DNA of 64,000 nt. It comes from Exophiala sp. HKRS030. Its lineage: Eukaryota; Ascomycota; Eurotiomycetes; Chaetothyriales; Herpotrichiellaceae. The stretch covers positions 3,224,001 through 3,288,000 of the forward strand of contig JAHWDD010000005.1 of NCBI GenBank assembly GCA_023897205.1, given 5' to 3'. The notes under the pieces are model-generated. The model saw only the letters and a program-made list of their open reading frames with translations. It did not search any database and was not told where the DNA came from. The translations under genes were made by a program, and so were the position numbers. Positions 10,078 through 23,700 of the stretch are shown here, in pieces; positions within the stretch are counted from its first letter, which is position 1; each line of letters opens with the position of its first letter.

Positions 10078-13000
10078 ATGGTTGGTCTGGTTTCTGCAGC
10101 TGGCTTGGTCGGCTTCTTATCCGAACCTGATCCGGAGCTCAGAAGCTTTGCACTCAAGCAATTAGACTCACAGGTGGATTTGTTATGGACTGAAATTGCC
10201 AATTCAGTTGGTGACATGTACGCCTCCCCAGCTCCTTGCTCACCTGATTTATTGACGATTGCCTACAGCGAAGCTTTGTACGAAGACGATTCCTTCCCTG
10301 ACCGCGACCTCGCCGCCATCGTTGCCTCCAAAGTCTACTATCACTTAGAAGAATACAATGAAAGCATGGCGTTTGCCCTAGGGGCCGGCAAATACTTCAA
10401 GCTGGATAATGCAGGCGAATTCGAGGAAACCATCATCTCCAAGTGCGTTGATACCTACATCGCATTGTCCGCAAATCGAGATCCAACCCTTGCCGCTACA
10501 ACCGCCACCAGCGCTCAACTGGACACTGCTTTCGGACAAGGCGGAGATGGTGCTGCAAGCATGTCTGCCAGCCTGACTTCGCCAGTCACACCTTTCTCTC
10601 AATCAGTTTTGCCCTCCAAGTCGCTGCTGTCAAGACAAAATACCGCTGTCTTTGATCCCACTCAAGCTGGGGCCGAACCGAATCTGGACGATTCTTCCCT
10701 TATTATCCAGCAGCGGGGCCTGCAGAAGTCATTGAATCGAGTCATTGAATCCCTGTTTGAAGAATGCTTCCAGCAAAAGAGATACCGTCAAGTGGTCGGC
10801 ATTGCTCTGGAGGCCCGGAATCTCGATATTTTGCGAAGGGTCATCAAACGCGCAGCGGAAGACGAGCGCAAGGAGAACGGGAACGCCACAAAGAAAGGTG
10901 AAGAGCTTATGGATTATGTGCTTGACATCTGCATGAGTGTTGTGCAAGAACGTGGTCTGCGGAATGAGATCTTGAAACTTATCCTCGAACTCCTCAACGA
11001 CATCCCTCACCCGATTACTTCGCCATTGCTAAATGTGTGGTTTACCTCGATCAACATTCGATGGCGTCTAACATCTTGCAACAATTGGTCGAAAAGGGTG
11101 ACGCCCGATCCCTGGCTGTTGCTTACCAAATTTCCTTCGATCTCTATGACAACAGCACTCAGGAATTTCTGCGAAAAGTTCGTGAGGAACTTGTCGAATT
11201 GCTTCCCACTAACCAGGATGCCGGCAGCACATCGGATAGAGATCCCGATCGGATGGAGGAGGACAATGCGGAAAAGGCTGAAGATCAACTCCAACAAGAA
11301 CTCCAGGATTCAGCGGGAGCACCTGCACCAAAATCTACAAAAACTTTGTCAAAGCCCGAACAACAGGAAGCCGTGAAATCGATACTCGATATTTTGGATG
11401 GTCTCAAGTCGATACACTTGAACATTGAATTCCTGCATAAATCCAACAAGGTTGATCTGTCCATCCTGAACAAGATCAAGGACAGTTTGGAGGCAAGATA
11501 CTCCATCTACCACACAGCGGTCAGTCTCGCTACAGGGTTTATGCATGCCAAAACAGCCAATGACAGTTTCTTCCGTGACAATCTTGAATGGCTGGGCAAG
11601 GCCGTCAACTGGTCCAAGTTTACCGCTACCGCTGCCCTGGGAGTCATCCACCAAGGCAACGTTAACCAGGCGCAAAGACTCCTGAATCCATATCTTCCTC
11701 GTCCTACTTCTGGAGTAGGAGGCTCGACTGGCTCTGTTTACAGCCAAGGTGGCTCGCTTTATGCTTATGGCTTGATCTGTGCAAATCACAAGGGCAAAGC
11801 AGTTGATTTTATCCGCACCAAATTTAAAGAAGCCACCGAAGAAGTTGTACAGCATGGTGGCGCTCTGGGCCTTGGTGTCGCCGGCATGGCTTCTGGAGAT
11901 GAAGGTGTCTTTGAGGATCTGAGAACGGTTCTTTGGGCTGATTCTGCTATCAATGGTGAAGCCGTCGGTCTTGCCATGGGCCTTATTATGCTCGGCTCAG
12001 GAAACACCAAAGTTCTTTCTGATATGATTCAGCATGCTCATGATACTCAGCGCGAAAAGATTGTTCGTGGTCTGGCTATGGGAATGGCCCTGATCATGTA
12101 CGGTCGTCAAGAAGGCGCTGATGAGCTCATCCAAGGCCTGCTGAACGAAACTGATCCTACACTGAGATACGGTGGTATCCTCACAATCGCTCTTGCTTAC
12201 GTTGGTACTGGCAGCAACAAGGCCGTACGAAAACTGCTCCATGTTGCTGTTAGTGATGTGAGCGACGATGTTCGCCGCATTGCGGTCTTATCTTTGGGTT
12301 TCATCTTGTTCAGAAAACACACCAGCGTCCCCAGAATGGTTGAACTCCTCGCCGAATCCTACAACCCACATGTAAGATACGGCGCTGCTATGGCTCTCGG
12401 TATCTCTTGCGCTGGAACTGGTCTCGCAGAAGCAATCGACCTACTAGAACCAATGTTGAAAGATCCTACCGATTTTGTACGCCAAGGAGCATTGATCGCA
12501 CTCGCAATGGTTCTGGTACAACAAAATGATGCACTGAATCCTAAGGTCGGTGCCATCCGCAAACAGATGCTCAAGATCGTTGGCGATCGACATGAAGATG
12601 CTATGTGCAAATTCGGTTGTGCACTTGCCATGGGTATTATTGATGCTGGCGGTCGAAACTGCACGATTAGCTTACAAACTCAAACCGGAAATCTGAACAT
12701 GCCTGGTATTGTGGGTCTCGCAGTCTTCACGCAATACTGGTATTGGTTCCCTCTATCGCACTTCTTCTCACTGTCCTTGACACCTACCTCCATTATTGGT
12801 GTAGACCAGAAGCTAGAGGCTCCTGTCTTTAATTTCCACAGCAACACCCGACCCAGCCTGTTCGATTATCCTCCTGAGCAATTGACCAAGGCTGACGAGG
12901 CGCCGGAGAAAATCAAGACCGCGATTCTCAGTACTACTGCTCAAGCAAAGAGGAGAGCTGCTCGGAAAGAGAAGCAGCAAAGACGAGATAGTATGGACGT

Positions 13001-13591
13001 AGACACTGTTACACCTGTAACACCCAAAGTCGAAAAAGGAGACAAGATGGATACCGACGATGCTACCATCAAAGATGATGAGGACAAAGAAGGCGAGAAG
13101 AAGGAAGGCGAAATTCCTGAACCCAAAAAGAGGGCTGAAAAGGAAAAGGTCGGCTATGAAATCAGCAACATGTCCAGGGTGCTACCAGCACAACTTAAGT
13201 ATCTGTCATTCCCAGACCAGCGATACCAACCAGTGAAGAGACCAGTCACCGGAGGCATCATCGTTGTTCTTGATACCGAACCAGAGGAGGAGCGGGAAAC
13301 CATTCCACTGACAGTGAGCAAAGTTGAAGCGCCTCGACCCGCTCCAGCTCCGGAGCAAGTGCAGTCAAGTATCATCGGAGGCAACTTGCAACGCCCTGGT
13401 CAACAAGAAATACCTCGAACACCTTTAGGACAGACCATTGGGGAGCAACTGGTTTGGCTGCTACTGGTACGGGTGCAGCAACGGCTGCCGGCGTCTTGAC
13501 TGCAGTTGATGAGGATGAGGAGGGTGAAGAGGAAGCACCTGTACCTTCAGAATTTGAGTATGAGACCGATGGAGAGGGCGGAGAGGATTAA
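10078..13591 (+). CDS. RPN2: 26S proteasome regulatory subunit Rpn2 (PSMD1)
   Basis: Largest scaffold of the 19S base, binding Rpn1/Rpn10/Rpn13 and deubiquitinase modules. The N-terminal helical part is followed by a run of proteasome/cyclosome repeats (about residues 380-800; many GxxxGLAMG and RYGAAMALG turns), then an acidic and Lys-rich insert and a conserved C-terminus ending in ...YETDGEGGED. A 51-nt intron at 10218-10268 (GTACGC...CTACAG) is a multiple of three with no stop. Removing it restores the conserved DIEALYED segment. Two single-base breaks occur: at 11010-11012 (CCC, within PHP-DYFAIAKCVVYLD) and at 13440-13443 (GGGG, before a Gly/Ala/Thr-rich tail). With one base added at each and the intron out, the product is 1154 residues. 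Function is certain from sequence; the breaks are probably assembly errors. Confidence 0.93.
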
Positions 13592-14758
13592 GATCTTTTA
13601 GACATTGAGAGGCAAGCTTGGTGGCCGTGGACAAGTCTACTAAGTGGTGGGTGAGAATACATCAAACGGGAACTTTGATGATTCTTGGTCATTCTGGCAT
13701 GGCTTGAATCTGATAGAATTTGCGAATGGTGATGGGGACTTGGCATTTGATCGCAGAAGATATCCGTGCCAGCCTGGTCTTCTGGCATATTTGCTTGGGT
13801 TACCAGTGGTTTATTGTTTCGCTGAAGGAAGGATCAACCCGAGGATGGGAAGCTTTCGCCTGCAGCTACATAGCACCTACATGACATAGGCGCTCCAACT
13901 TGATAGTCTGTCAAGTCTGTATTTTACAAAGTGATCCTTCGATTTTATTTCTTTGCGATGTGCTATAGATTCTCCATCCTTCAGTATTGTATTAGACCCG
14001 TCGTCGTCGGACAGTACTTAGGTAGAGAGTTAGTTGTGCTCAACGACTGGCGACGCTGGAGACTCATAACAAAGTCGTGTACATCTACAACAGTCCATTT
14101 CTATAGTCACAGAATTGCAGTCTAGCCACCACGCTTCCATCTCTTAAAGAAAATAGGTATGCTGCAATGGACTCTGCAGGGGCAGTAGCGTCAGCGGCAG
14201 CAGCAGAGAAGGCGGACAGGCAACCGGGGCATCGATCAAGTACTGTACATGAAGTAGCGTATATTCTAAACAGTCTTTTCCAAAAGCTCACTGTATAGAA
14301 TTACGCCTACCACTACCCCTACCATTCACTACCTGTGATCCCGATAGTCACCTACTGGACCTAGTGTATATACTACATAGAATGGTAAACGAGGCACGGT
14401 AGACGTCCCAGGGTCAGTAATAAGTAGCAGTAGTAGTAATTCCTACTATTTCAGGAGCTGTGAGTGTGTATGTCTCTGTCGTACTTTGTACTTTACACTA
14501 TCATCGCCAGCTCTCAGTGGCACAGGTTCTGGCATCTGGTGTCTGGTATCCGGTGTCTGGCACTTGGTACTTGGTACTGAGTATTGGTATGCAGTATCCA
14601 GATGACTTGTCTCCTGGACTGAACAGGGCAGGGCTGGACAGGGCTACCCGGCGTAAATGGAGTGCTTAGGTTGTTCACATCATACTACACACACTCGTAT
14701 CTGTATAGTGTAGACTGTGTCCACTGATATGGAGAGAGGACCAAGGTCGGTAGCCTGA

Positions 14759-14781
14759 GGTTGATAGGTTGATAGGTTGAT
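14759..14781. repeat. Short tandem repeat (GGTTGATA)x3
   Basis: Three adjacent copies of the 8-mer GGTTGATA, the last diverging into a CGGT repeat. Non-coding; no function inferred. Confidence 0.7.
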
Positions 14782-14922
14782 CGGTCGGTCAAGGTGTTGG
14801 GTTGTTTTGGTTTTGCGTGGAGTGGGAAGCTAAGTCTGGGTTACTGGGTATTTGTATCTATAGGTTATAATGATTATATTCTGGGTTCTGTATACTATGC
14901 GATCTGGTGGTCAGTGGATGAG

Positions 14923-14972
14923 TGTAGATGTAGATGTAGATGTAGATGTAGATGTAGATGTAGATGTAGATG
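14923..14972. repeat. Hexanucleotide microsatellite (TGTAGA)8
   Basis: Eight perfect copies of TGTAGA plus two bases. The unit length keeps frame, but no supported gene covers it. Likely length-polymorphic. Confidence 0.9.
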
Positions 14973-15680
14973 TGTCTATATGGTAGATATCAATGCGGTG
15001 CAATGCGATGCTCGGCTTTGCGCTGCGTTGACATGATATGTCCTTCTCTGCTATCGAATGTCCTTGTTAGTATGCATGTATGGAGATTTGGACATGAGGG
15101 ATGTGGGTGTGGGTGTGAGTGTGGCAAGATAATATCACGGCAGAGAGGTTGTGGTATGGTATAGTATGTTGAGCTATATTCAGGATCTGTTCTATTGATA
15201 CATGTACAAATACACCTGTTGAGCTACCAGAATATGCCAGGGTTAGAATCGCTGTTGAGTTTTGATAGCGGAAGATGGATGTTTGGGTGGACAATTGTGG
15301 TGGACGCTGCGGCTTGATGGTAGAGAGAGTCGTTGTCATGATCCTGAGACGTCTCACGGAACGGGTTTCGGGCTATTGGGGTCGCACCCTTGGTGGTTGT
15401 ACGTTGGAGCTGTATTGAAAGGCCAAATGGTGTTTGAAGGCTTGGATGTGTTGGTGTCTTATGCTCGCGGCGTCGTTATATGTGGCTCTTGTTGACGAGA
15501 AAATTGACTTGCTCTGCGATCAAGGAGCGCTTCTTTGCTAACATCGCCGGAATTATCTCAGCACAACTTGCAGACCAGTCGTGTTCATGCTTTTGCATCG
15601 GGGTGATAGAAGGATCGTTTCGTGATCATGCGATGTTTTCCCCACTTGTCGAGAGAGGAAATATCAGTGTAAATGCTCCA

Positions 15681-16193
15681 TCACCGAACTCGACATAATA
15701 ATTGACCACCAATCTTCCTCTCCACACATTCTCTGCTCTCTAAAATCCCTCGGTCAGTGTTGACAAAAAGACATTCACCAGGTCGCGTCAATCCCTTGAC
15801 ATAACCGCTCCTCCGGCCCAAAACCAACTGCTTGATACCCTCCACATCCATAGTGATTCGTCTCGTCGGCTTGCTGACCAAATCGACCTCCTCCAACACT
15901 CTCTCACTGTTGTAATATTTCAGACCGACCCACAATCTTCTCGACGAGATGTTGTGTCGCGTGACAGGCTCGATGGGGTGCGATGGATCGGTTGAGCTTG
16001 GATGTGAAAGCAGACTGTGTGCAGGTGGCGGCGTGGGACCGCCTCGTACCACGGTTGAGATGAACCCAGAGTTTTGTAAAGCCAGCATCAATTTGAGGTG
16101 GAATTTCGTGTCCGGAATCGACGTTAGGCCAAGTCGTGCCTTGCTTGCGTTCTGAAGATGCGAAGCCACATTGGCAAGGTGTACTAATGACAT
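15681..16193 (-). CDS. MRPS8: mitochondrial small-subunit ribosomal protein uS8m
   Basis: Complete intronless frame of 170 residues, ATG at 16193 and TGA at 15681-15683. The opening MSLVHLANVASHLQNASKARL and the closing SGYVKGLTRPGECLFVNTDR, ECVERKIGG pattern are those of fungal uS8m. The latter includes the conserved uS8 rRNA-binding loop (VNTDRGI, bacterial STSKGI-like). It is part of the mitoribosome small-subunit body. The N-terminus is short and basic, consistent with matrix import without a long presequence. Convergent with RPN2 across a 2 kb spacer. No frame problem. Confidence 0.92.
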   Translation of the reverse strand: MSLVHLANVASHLQNASKARLGLTSIPDTKFHLKLMLALQNSGFISTVVRGGPTPPPAHSLLSHPSSTDPSHPIEPVTRHNISSRRLWVGLKYYNSERVLEEVDLVSKPTRRITMDVEGIKQLVLGRRSGYVKGLTRPGECLFVNTDRGILESRECVERKIGGQLLCRVR

Positions 16194-19100
16194 ATTGCGG
16201 GATATGAGGAGGCCCGTGGGCCGAAGAAGTGACGGTGTTTGGATGTGGTATATCGATTGAAATATGCTATGGCCTCAATGACTTCGCCCACCTAGGTTGT
16301 CCTGAGTGGAGGTTGTGAAGAGAGAAGAAGGATTGACTGTGATCAAAAGTCGTGCAGAAGTTGAGAGTTGGCGCACTCTCAAGATATTCAAGAACTGCTT
16401 ATCATCGGACAACAAGTTCAGCAGCGATGAGCTCCTTGAACCAAAGTGAACCTCTTACGAGAGTTGGTTGGATGTTCTTGTCGATAATTTAGCTAGATCG
16501 TCCGTTATGGAAGCACGTCTCCGAAAAACAGTCGCAGACGAGATTCAATGCCAAGACTTGTGTCGGAACATCGTTGATCCGAAGACCAAATGCAACGAGG
16601 CCGACGAGGCTGACGGAGGGCAAAAAGGAGTTCCTGGCTGGGAGCATGATCGTTAGTGCCAAGTACCATATTGTTTTGACGGATCAGCACTGCGTAGGAC
16701 TGGACGACTAGTGAGGAGACAACGAATTTCGAAACGAGCTTACTCTAGTTCTAGAGTCTTCTACAATCAAGGACACTCATTATGATAAGGAAGAGATGGT
16801 AGTCATTATGGCTGGTCTTTTCGATCACAATCATATGTAACTGGTATGCAAATGCAATAGCCTGCATCACCAAATGCTGCAACGGCAGGTAGTAGCTCTT
16901 CATGAGATCATAGCGATCTTCCCCGTTGCAAGTATGTATCGCCAGCGTGCAGAAAGTCGAGCTCTATCAAAACAACGAGATTGATGGAACGCCCTCCCTG
17001 CGCAAGAGATATTCTGCAGTTGGTCTCATTGTCTCTGGCTCCCGTTGTTCTCGCAGAGAGTGAGGTGCTGAGTGTAAGCTATGCAAAGCAATGAAAAAGA
17101 GTTCTTCAGCTCGGCGCTATACTCAACGCCCAATGGAAACACATACCATGAGACATATCGAGCCTGGACCGTTGTGCAAGCAGGGAGGGATCAGCAGCCT
17201 ACGAAGTGGCTTGCGAGGCCCAAAAAAGCCAACACTGGGTTTTTCTCCAAGCAGTATCTGCATCCACGCCTGACAACGTAAGGATGTCTTCATCGGCCAA
17301 TCGGGGAAGCACAATGCTCAGCGGTTTTGCTCCCAAGGTTTATAAGACTCGACAATGACGAGCCGGCAATGAACTATAATGTCAAGCAATATATGCCCGA
17401 TGGTCATGCGACAGCATCCAACGTGGCCCGTGACCCTCTTTGATGTCAAGAGTACCGTCAGCTTGTAAGTCAATAGCGGGTAGAAAAGTAAAAGTCATGT
17501 CGGGGTCTGGTACATGAGCCAACAGGAATTTGAGGATTGTTTTCTCTGCACTGTTTCCAAAGTATCCACTGGTTCGTGACTGCACGTCATGGGAACTGTG
17601 TTTCAGCTTCGATACGAGCGCTTCGACTCATGCGAGTGTTCCATTTCGCATGCCGGGAATGATCCGCGATTGGTCGATTGGGGTGGCGCCGATCTTCCGA
17701 AGCTAAGGTAACGAACTCGTGGTCTCGGTTTGCAACGCAAGGGACATGGAGCATTCAATCAAGGTCTGTTGTTTGCCACAAACCCTGTGGACAATAATTA
17801 TCACGGCTTGAAGCTTGGGCTGGTGGTCAGCAAACGGAAATCAAGTTTTCTGGCAGATCTTGTTTGGAACTCTATCACAGACTGCAGCGGCTTCAGTGGG
17901 GATATTCGACTGTGAAGTGGTGGAAGGTAAGATGATTGGGCATGAAACGTAGTCCTCTCACACCAAAGTTGGAATTGATTCACGAGAGGAAAAGGAAAAT
18001 CAAGCCATTGGTATTGAGGTATGTGGCGCGCGCTCGTCTCAATTGCGGTCATTCATCTGAGATTATTCAGTGAGTATTGTGATTTTGATCGACGGTCCAG
18101 TCGATTGTCGTGTATGTCAAAGCGCCCATACTGGTGAGCGGGAGGCTGGAGGATATTGCAAGTTTCCGTACCGCGCGCTCGGGCAGGTAGATGAATACGT
18201 TGTAGGAATCCAGTCAGGCTGCTTCTTTCCTCAAGGGCTGCCACGAATCATGATGGACTGGGGTGTAGGAAACGCCGAGTATCGAGCCATCAAAAAACAA
18301 TGACGAGAACAACAACTATCCCTGTGGATGACCAGGTGGCCAGCGTCTTACCGACGCCATAGATAAAGTCGATGGCTGCTATGAACAACAGGCAGTGTGA
18401 TTTAGCACCTTTGTTTCTGCTCCAGAATCTTCAGCAAACTCTTGATCGCACACTGCAAATCAACCAACAACCAGTCTACTGATACTCTTGGTCCTTGTTG
18501 CTGCTCTTGTCTGCCTTAGCTGTGCCCTTACACTGTCCTTTAGCGTTCTGGAAACCTAAAGACTGAGGCAGCCTATTTTTAGGCAACGACGTCAAAGGGC
18601 GACACTGTACGATCAAGTCTCCAATACTGTCCCGTCAAAACCGTCACAGGCTTTGCCCAATTGGAAGTCAAGCGGCATTTCAGAGCCTATTCGCCTATCG
18701 CGTTGATCAGCTATCCGGGTTGGCCGCGGCGTCGACCATCATTAGGTTGACGACGGTTGACGACGGTTGACCAAAAAAGCAAGCAGAAAGCCAGCTGTGG
18801 CAGGATCCAAGTTGGACAAATGTGGACAAGGTGCCACAGGTGCATTGGGTTGACTTCAGGCAAAATCAGCCTGTGACCAAGCTGCAGTTTGTCTCTGGCA
18901 GTCACAATTGCTCGAGGGTGATTGTCGAATCAGCATACAGAGGTTGACAACAGCTGAAGGACCAAAGACATTGAGGGTCGGAGAGATCGAAGCGAATCAA
19001 CAGCTTGCCAAGAGTTCAAAGGCATCGTGGGCCTCCAAAGGCGCTCCTTCCCTGTGGACCCATCAGCTCCACTTTTTGCCGCGGGCGGCAACATCCTAGG

Positions 19101-19906
19101 AAGGAGAGGAACGAGAGCAAAGAAAGGAAGGCACGACCCAGGATCCACCAGATTGGGGATAGTCCCGCTGTTTTGACGCTCACCCCCATCCAACCATTGC
19201 GCAGCGTCTCATCCCAACTGCCATCCGCCATCTCGACGCCATCTCCTCCATCTCCTCCATCCATTCATCTTTTTCCTTCGCTGTCTCTTCGCCATTCAAC
19301 TCACCTCCCGTCCTGCTACCAGCTTATTCGTCCTCTTCTTTCCTCCCATTGCGTCTTGCCTTCGATCACTCCGGTCCATTAACTGAGCTTTTGCAACCCA
19401 CCTTCGACTCGGGCGCCTCAATCGTCCACTCAGATTCTTGATTTCCCACCACTGGCTGGTCCCTCCATCGTCCATTCTCCCTCCCACCTACAACGAATCC
19501 ACCAGCTCATCGTTCTTCTAATTGTTACGCGCCACGACCTTGCAGCAGAAGCTTCACTGCCACGGTCTTTCCACCCTACTACTGCATCTTTACATTCATC
19601 GGTGACTGAGCTGGACTCATCCTGGTCAAGATTGCCGTCCTACCTTTTGTCAGAGCAGCTACTACTCTTGCGCGCGCCTCTGCATCTCTCTCCCTCCCAG
19701 AAATAGATCTGGCCTGCTTATCCCGCTTACCCTACTCTCTTCTACTTTACTCTTCACGGCACGATTCTCCCTTCATCACGCTGGTGTCCGTCGGAGCTCC
19801 CCTCTTACTTGCTTCCACACACGCACACTCACCTTCGTTACGGGTTGGCACACGTTGAGACATCCAGGCTTTTTGACCTTTGACTCTCTCGTTGTCGACG
19901 TCCATC
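16194..19906. other. 3.7 kb without a recognisable gene; pyrimidine-rich leader at the right end
   Basis: Short frames only; none resembles a family I know. From about 19180 to 19906 the plus strand is strongly C/T-rich (TCCATC, CTTCC runs), which looks like a long 5' leader of the gene starting at 19907. No tRNA B-box consensus was found. Confidence 0.4.
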
Positions 19907-20748
19907 ATGCCTGCGGTGACCAGACCAGTTCTCCCACCTCTCCAAACGCCAAAGTCGGCATGCTTCCCTTCTGAGGTCGTCAACACTCCCATGTCTTGCG
20001 TCGCCACGGTCATCAAACGGGAAATCTGCACTCCCATCACTCCGCCATCTGCATACACCGACTTCCTGAATGCGCTGACTCCGGTTTTGGCCAGTCCGCC
20101 AGCCACCGGTGGACTTCAGAGGACATCTTCGGACGACTCGACCAGTACAAGAAACTCTTTCGTGTCGACCACTTCGTCTTCGAGCCTATCTTCGGGCCAG
20201 AGTGAAACCTCCAAATCCGACTTCAATTCCGTTCCGCCTACACCTTACACCCGAAGAACACCAACAGCACTGAGAAGACTCCGTATACCTCATTCACCAG
20301 CTTTCTCTCCGACAACCTGTGGCCCTTCCCCTCGAACTGCCATGAGTGCCATGAGCACGGGCAGCCTGATATACTCGCCATTTTCTCCGGCCGACTGGAA
20401 CGTCGATAGTGCCACTCGCAGATATTTCGAAGCCCCCAAGAGCGCGTGCATCAAACCTGTCAGTGTACGCTCTGTGGTTACAAGAACGGTGACTTATAAG
20501 AGATCACCACCCCTGGACCCGGCCCGAAAGGCAAGAAGCGTAAGCTTTCACCTAATCCCGATATGCCTCCTCCCCCAACCACCAAGGATTTCAACGCGCT
20601 TCATATCAAAGTGGACAATCTTCCTTCAACCTTGATCGAGTCCAAACCTGATTCTTCCATCATTTCTGCTTCTGCTTCTTCACCTTCGCCAATAAGTCCA
20701 CCAGCACAAACGGTCTTGACGGGCACACCTCCCGCGGTGGCGGTATAA
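19907..20748 (+). CDS. conserved Pezizomycotina protein of unknown function, Pro/Ser-rich
   Basis: The opening (MPAVTRPVLPPLQTPKSA, then VVNTPMSCVATVIKRE, TPITPPSAYTDFLNALTP) resembles a conserved, uncharacterised fungal protein, as I recall. It is followed by a Ser/Thr-rich stretch, a TVTYKR basic motif and a KGKKRKLSP segment that looks like a nuclear localisation signal. A single frame break near 20518-20525 (CCCGGCCC) is healed by one base, giving 280 residues. No catalytic domain, signal peptide or membrane helix. Multiple TP/SP sites suggest a phosphorylated regulator, which is inference. The start has the conserved context and a long pyrimidine leader. Confidence 0.7.
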
Positions 20749-23700
20749 CCATTTGGCTACGAGCCAAGAGGGCTCAACTAATGGATATTGAACACACAAC
20801 ACAGCCTAGTGCTGGTTCTTACGACACTTTTTTGATTTTTGTATATGATACCATAACTGCGTTATCATGGCAAGGCGCTTGGCGTACTGGTACGACGGGC
20901 AGACATGATGGAAAAGGCAGAGGCTACATGGAGTGCATGGATGATATTTGCACAAAAAGCTGTCCGTCACGAAGGGAGGTTGACGTGATCTTATTACTAC
21001 ATGGGTGGCACTTTGGGATTCCAAGGATTGAATCCGTGCCGAAAGGCTACATTGAGAGGAGTAGAACTCGGGTTTGGAAGACCTGATCACAGAACCTAGT
21101 TCCAGACAGATTATCTGCAAGTAGGCCGGCTTAATAAAAGCAAGGCACAAATGAGTGGCAGACATTGCCCATTTTTCAAACAATCCCACAAACATTCCTT
21201 CCAAGATGAGCGACATTCCAGCTCCAAAGATTTGCATACATGGAAATCTTGGTCCTTGCGAGACAGCTTGAACGAGGTCACGGGGGCAAGCGCGAGGAAC
21301 GAGCCGGCACCAAAGGTGACTTCGAGTGGGCATGTTCAGAATGGCATGGTGTTAGTCAGTAGTAGCACTACATACTTTGTTCACCTCCTGATTGTCAACC
21401 TGTCAAGGCCAGCCGTCTCCGACCTCAGTTAGGCTTGAATCCATCCATGACAAAGTAGGCCTGCAGGGCACTACTACATACTAACGCGCCCGCCTCGTGG
21501 AACTGCCACTGCCAGCGCATCAAGTCCCAGGACCAAGACATTCGTGCAGACACCTAAACAACGCCAGCAAAATTCCACTCTCAGAAACTCGGCCCAACGT
21601 AGGAGTAGGTCTTCACTAGTTAGACCTGAGCCAATCCGTGACAGTTGGAAAACCAATCCTCAACCTCCTCCCACTCTCATCAGGCGTGAGTAACTTGGGA
21701 CATTCTCGTCTTCAAGGCAAGTCAGTTCCTGAAACCTCGGGTCATCACCGAGGCTCCATGAGTTTCCGGTAGCACTGTGGTAGCAGTAAGTTGTAATAGG
21801 ACACTAGGCACTCGTCATTCCAAGCCCGGGAACCAGAAAAAGGGTGTGCTCGAGAGTGTCCACCCATGTCACTGATTGATTGGAGGTACCGCATTCCTGG
21901 AACTGCGCTATCTTTTTCCTTTGCTCCTGATCCTGGTCTTTTCTCTCGTCCAGACTAGCGTCCTCTCCCCCTTCCCCTCCTCTTTTTCGACACAAGAGTG
22001 GGAACATGGAAAGGAGGGTGGGACGGGCTTGAGCGTTCTGATTGCATTGATTGGGAGTTCTTGTGACCAGCCATTGGAGACAAAATGAGCTCCTGGTGGG
22101 GTCGACATGGGCATGGAGACAGGGATCAGCGGTGGAGTCCGGCGCTTCCTCGAACACACGCAGCCAGTTGTTTGAGATCAGAAACCGGGAACTCCAGTAG
22201 GAGGGAGGATGGCACAAGGAGGGCGGAGGGGCGCTCGTCAGAGGGGTGAGGACTAGGTTTTGGAAATTGGTGCAGTTTCGTCGTGATTGGGTCCTGGGAA
22301 GGCCACGAAAGACAACAAAGACAAGAAAGACGTAGCTGAGGAAGTGCGGAGGATATTTTGGGACATGGTCTGCCCCACCTTGTCCAATGAAATTTCAGCC
22401 TTCGAGGGGCCGGCGCTTACAGATTCTTCTTCGCCTTCTGGCACAACCTCTGAGGCTCCGACGTTGCCATTCAAGCAAAACAGGGTTGGAACAACGTTGG
22501 AACCGGTGAACCTTTCATGGTCAGTGGACTCGACAGAGTTTGTCTGATTACGTAGGTGTCTTGCCTGAACGTTGGTCAGAGGACCTTTGCAGGACCTTTT
22601 GGCAAAGACAATTTCAGCACGACAACAATTTGCTCCAACGTATACGCTTGGAACTTGGAACCTCAAGTTGACCCTCCTGATCAGATTCTGTACGGAACTG
22701 GCGAGTCTTTCCTTGACTCCAGGGTCATACTGCCGAGCATTCTACCTCTTGGTCTATGTACCTACATACTCCGAGTCACATGTGGAACAGGATACATGTG
22801 ATTCATGTACCCCTATGTATCTGTGACAATCCGGCGAGTTTTCTCGTGCAGGGGCGCCGCAGCTTGCAGGTGATGACCTTACCTAATTCTCCTGGCGACG
22901 TCCTTACAAGCACTTATCTTGATCGATTCGAGTATAGTATCGACCCCTCCAAGGTACTTGCCCCACAAAGCTACAACTTATCTACAAGCCTCCCGACGCG
23001 GAAATCAAATTTCGCGGCTATGCGACCTTAGTGATGGCCTTCTCAGAGGACAGATCGTGGGAATCATGGAGTACCTGTATCTCCCGTGGATTCTTTGTCA
23101 TTTCGATTATCCGGTAAGATGCCTGGTAGCTCGTTTGCATCTTGCTTTCGGAGATATATCCCAACCTCGGCCGCTTCAGGCAGCGACGAGACCTTGTCCG
23201 GAGGTCGGATTGACATGTGGAATCCATCCGGTCGCTCCTTGCTCACATCCTACTGGTCCGAAAGCGACAGCGAAATGCTCAAACCCAGATTGATAGCAAG
23301 GATTTCAAAGCCTTTGTCGGCATCAGCTGTACCTCGGGACCGAGGACATCTGGCTAGATCGTTTCTACACTTTGACCTGGGCCCATGCAGTCACAGCCAA
23401 AACAAGTGAAAGCTGTACTTCGATGCTTCGAGGCTGTGATATTGCATCTTAGACCTCCACTCATGCATTTCCTCCACAGGTCGAGGCATTTGTGGCGTCG
23501 GTTATTGAGGAGCGAGAGTTCTTGCATATGAATGTGAAACAGTCTGGTGGACCAAGGGCTTGTCGAGGGCGGCCAGGTCCACTAGCCATTAGCGACCTTT
23601 CATCACCTCGAGGATATATTGGCAGACAACGATTTAATTGCAGGCAAAGGCAAGTGCTACAAGGCTTGAGGACGGATGCGATCAATGATCCTGCATAGGT

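Larger units (their letters stand above)
13592..15680. other. 2.1 kb without a recognisable gene; microsatellites
   Basis: Contains the 3' flanks of two convergent genes (RPN2 and uS8m) and simple-sequence DNA. No conserved protein, tRNA or other RNA recognised on either strand. Clusters of degenerate short repeats (GTGTCTGG / CTTGGTAC-type) at 14530-14600. Confidence 0.4.

Noticed and set aside
20563..20748. Separate small gene in another frame
   Set aside because: Its sequence continues the protein begun at 19907 after a one-base break at a C/G run.
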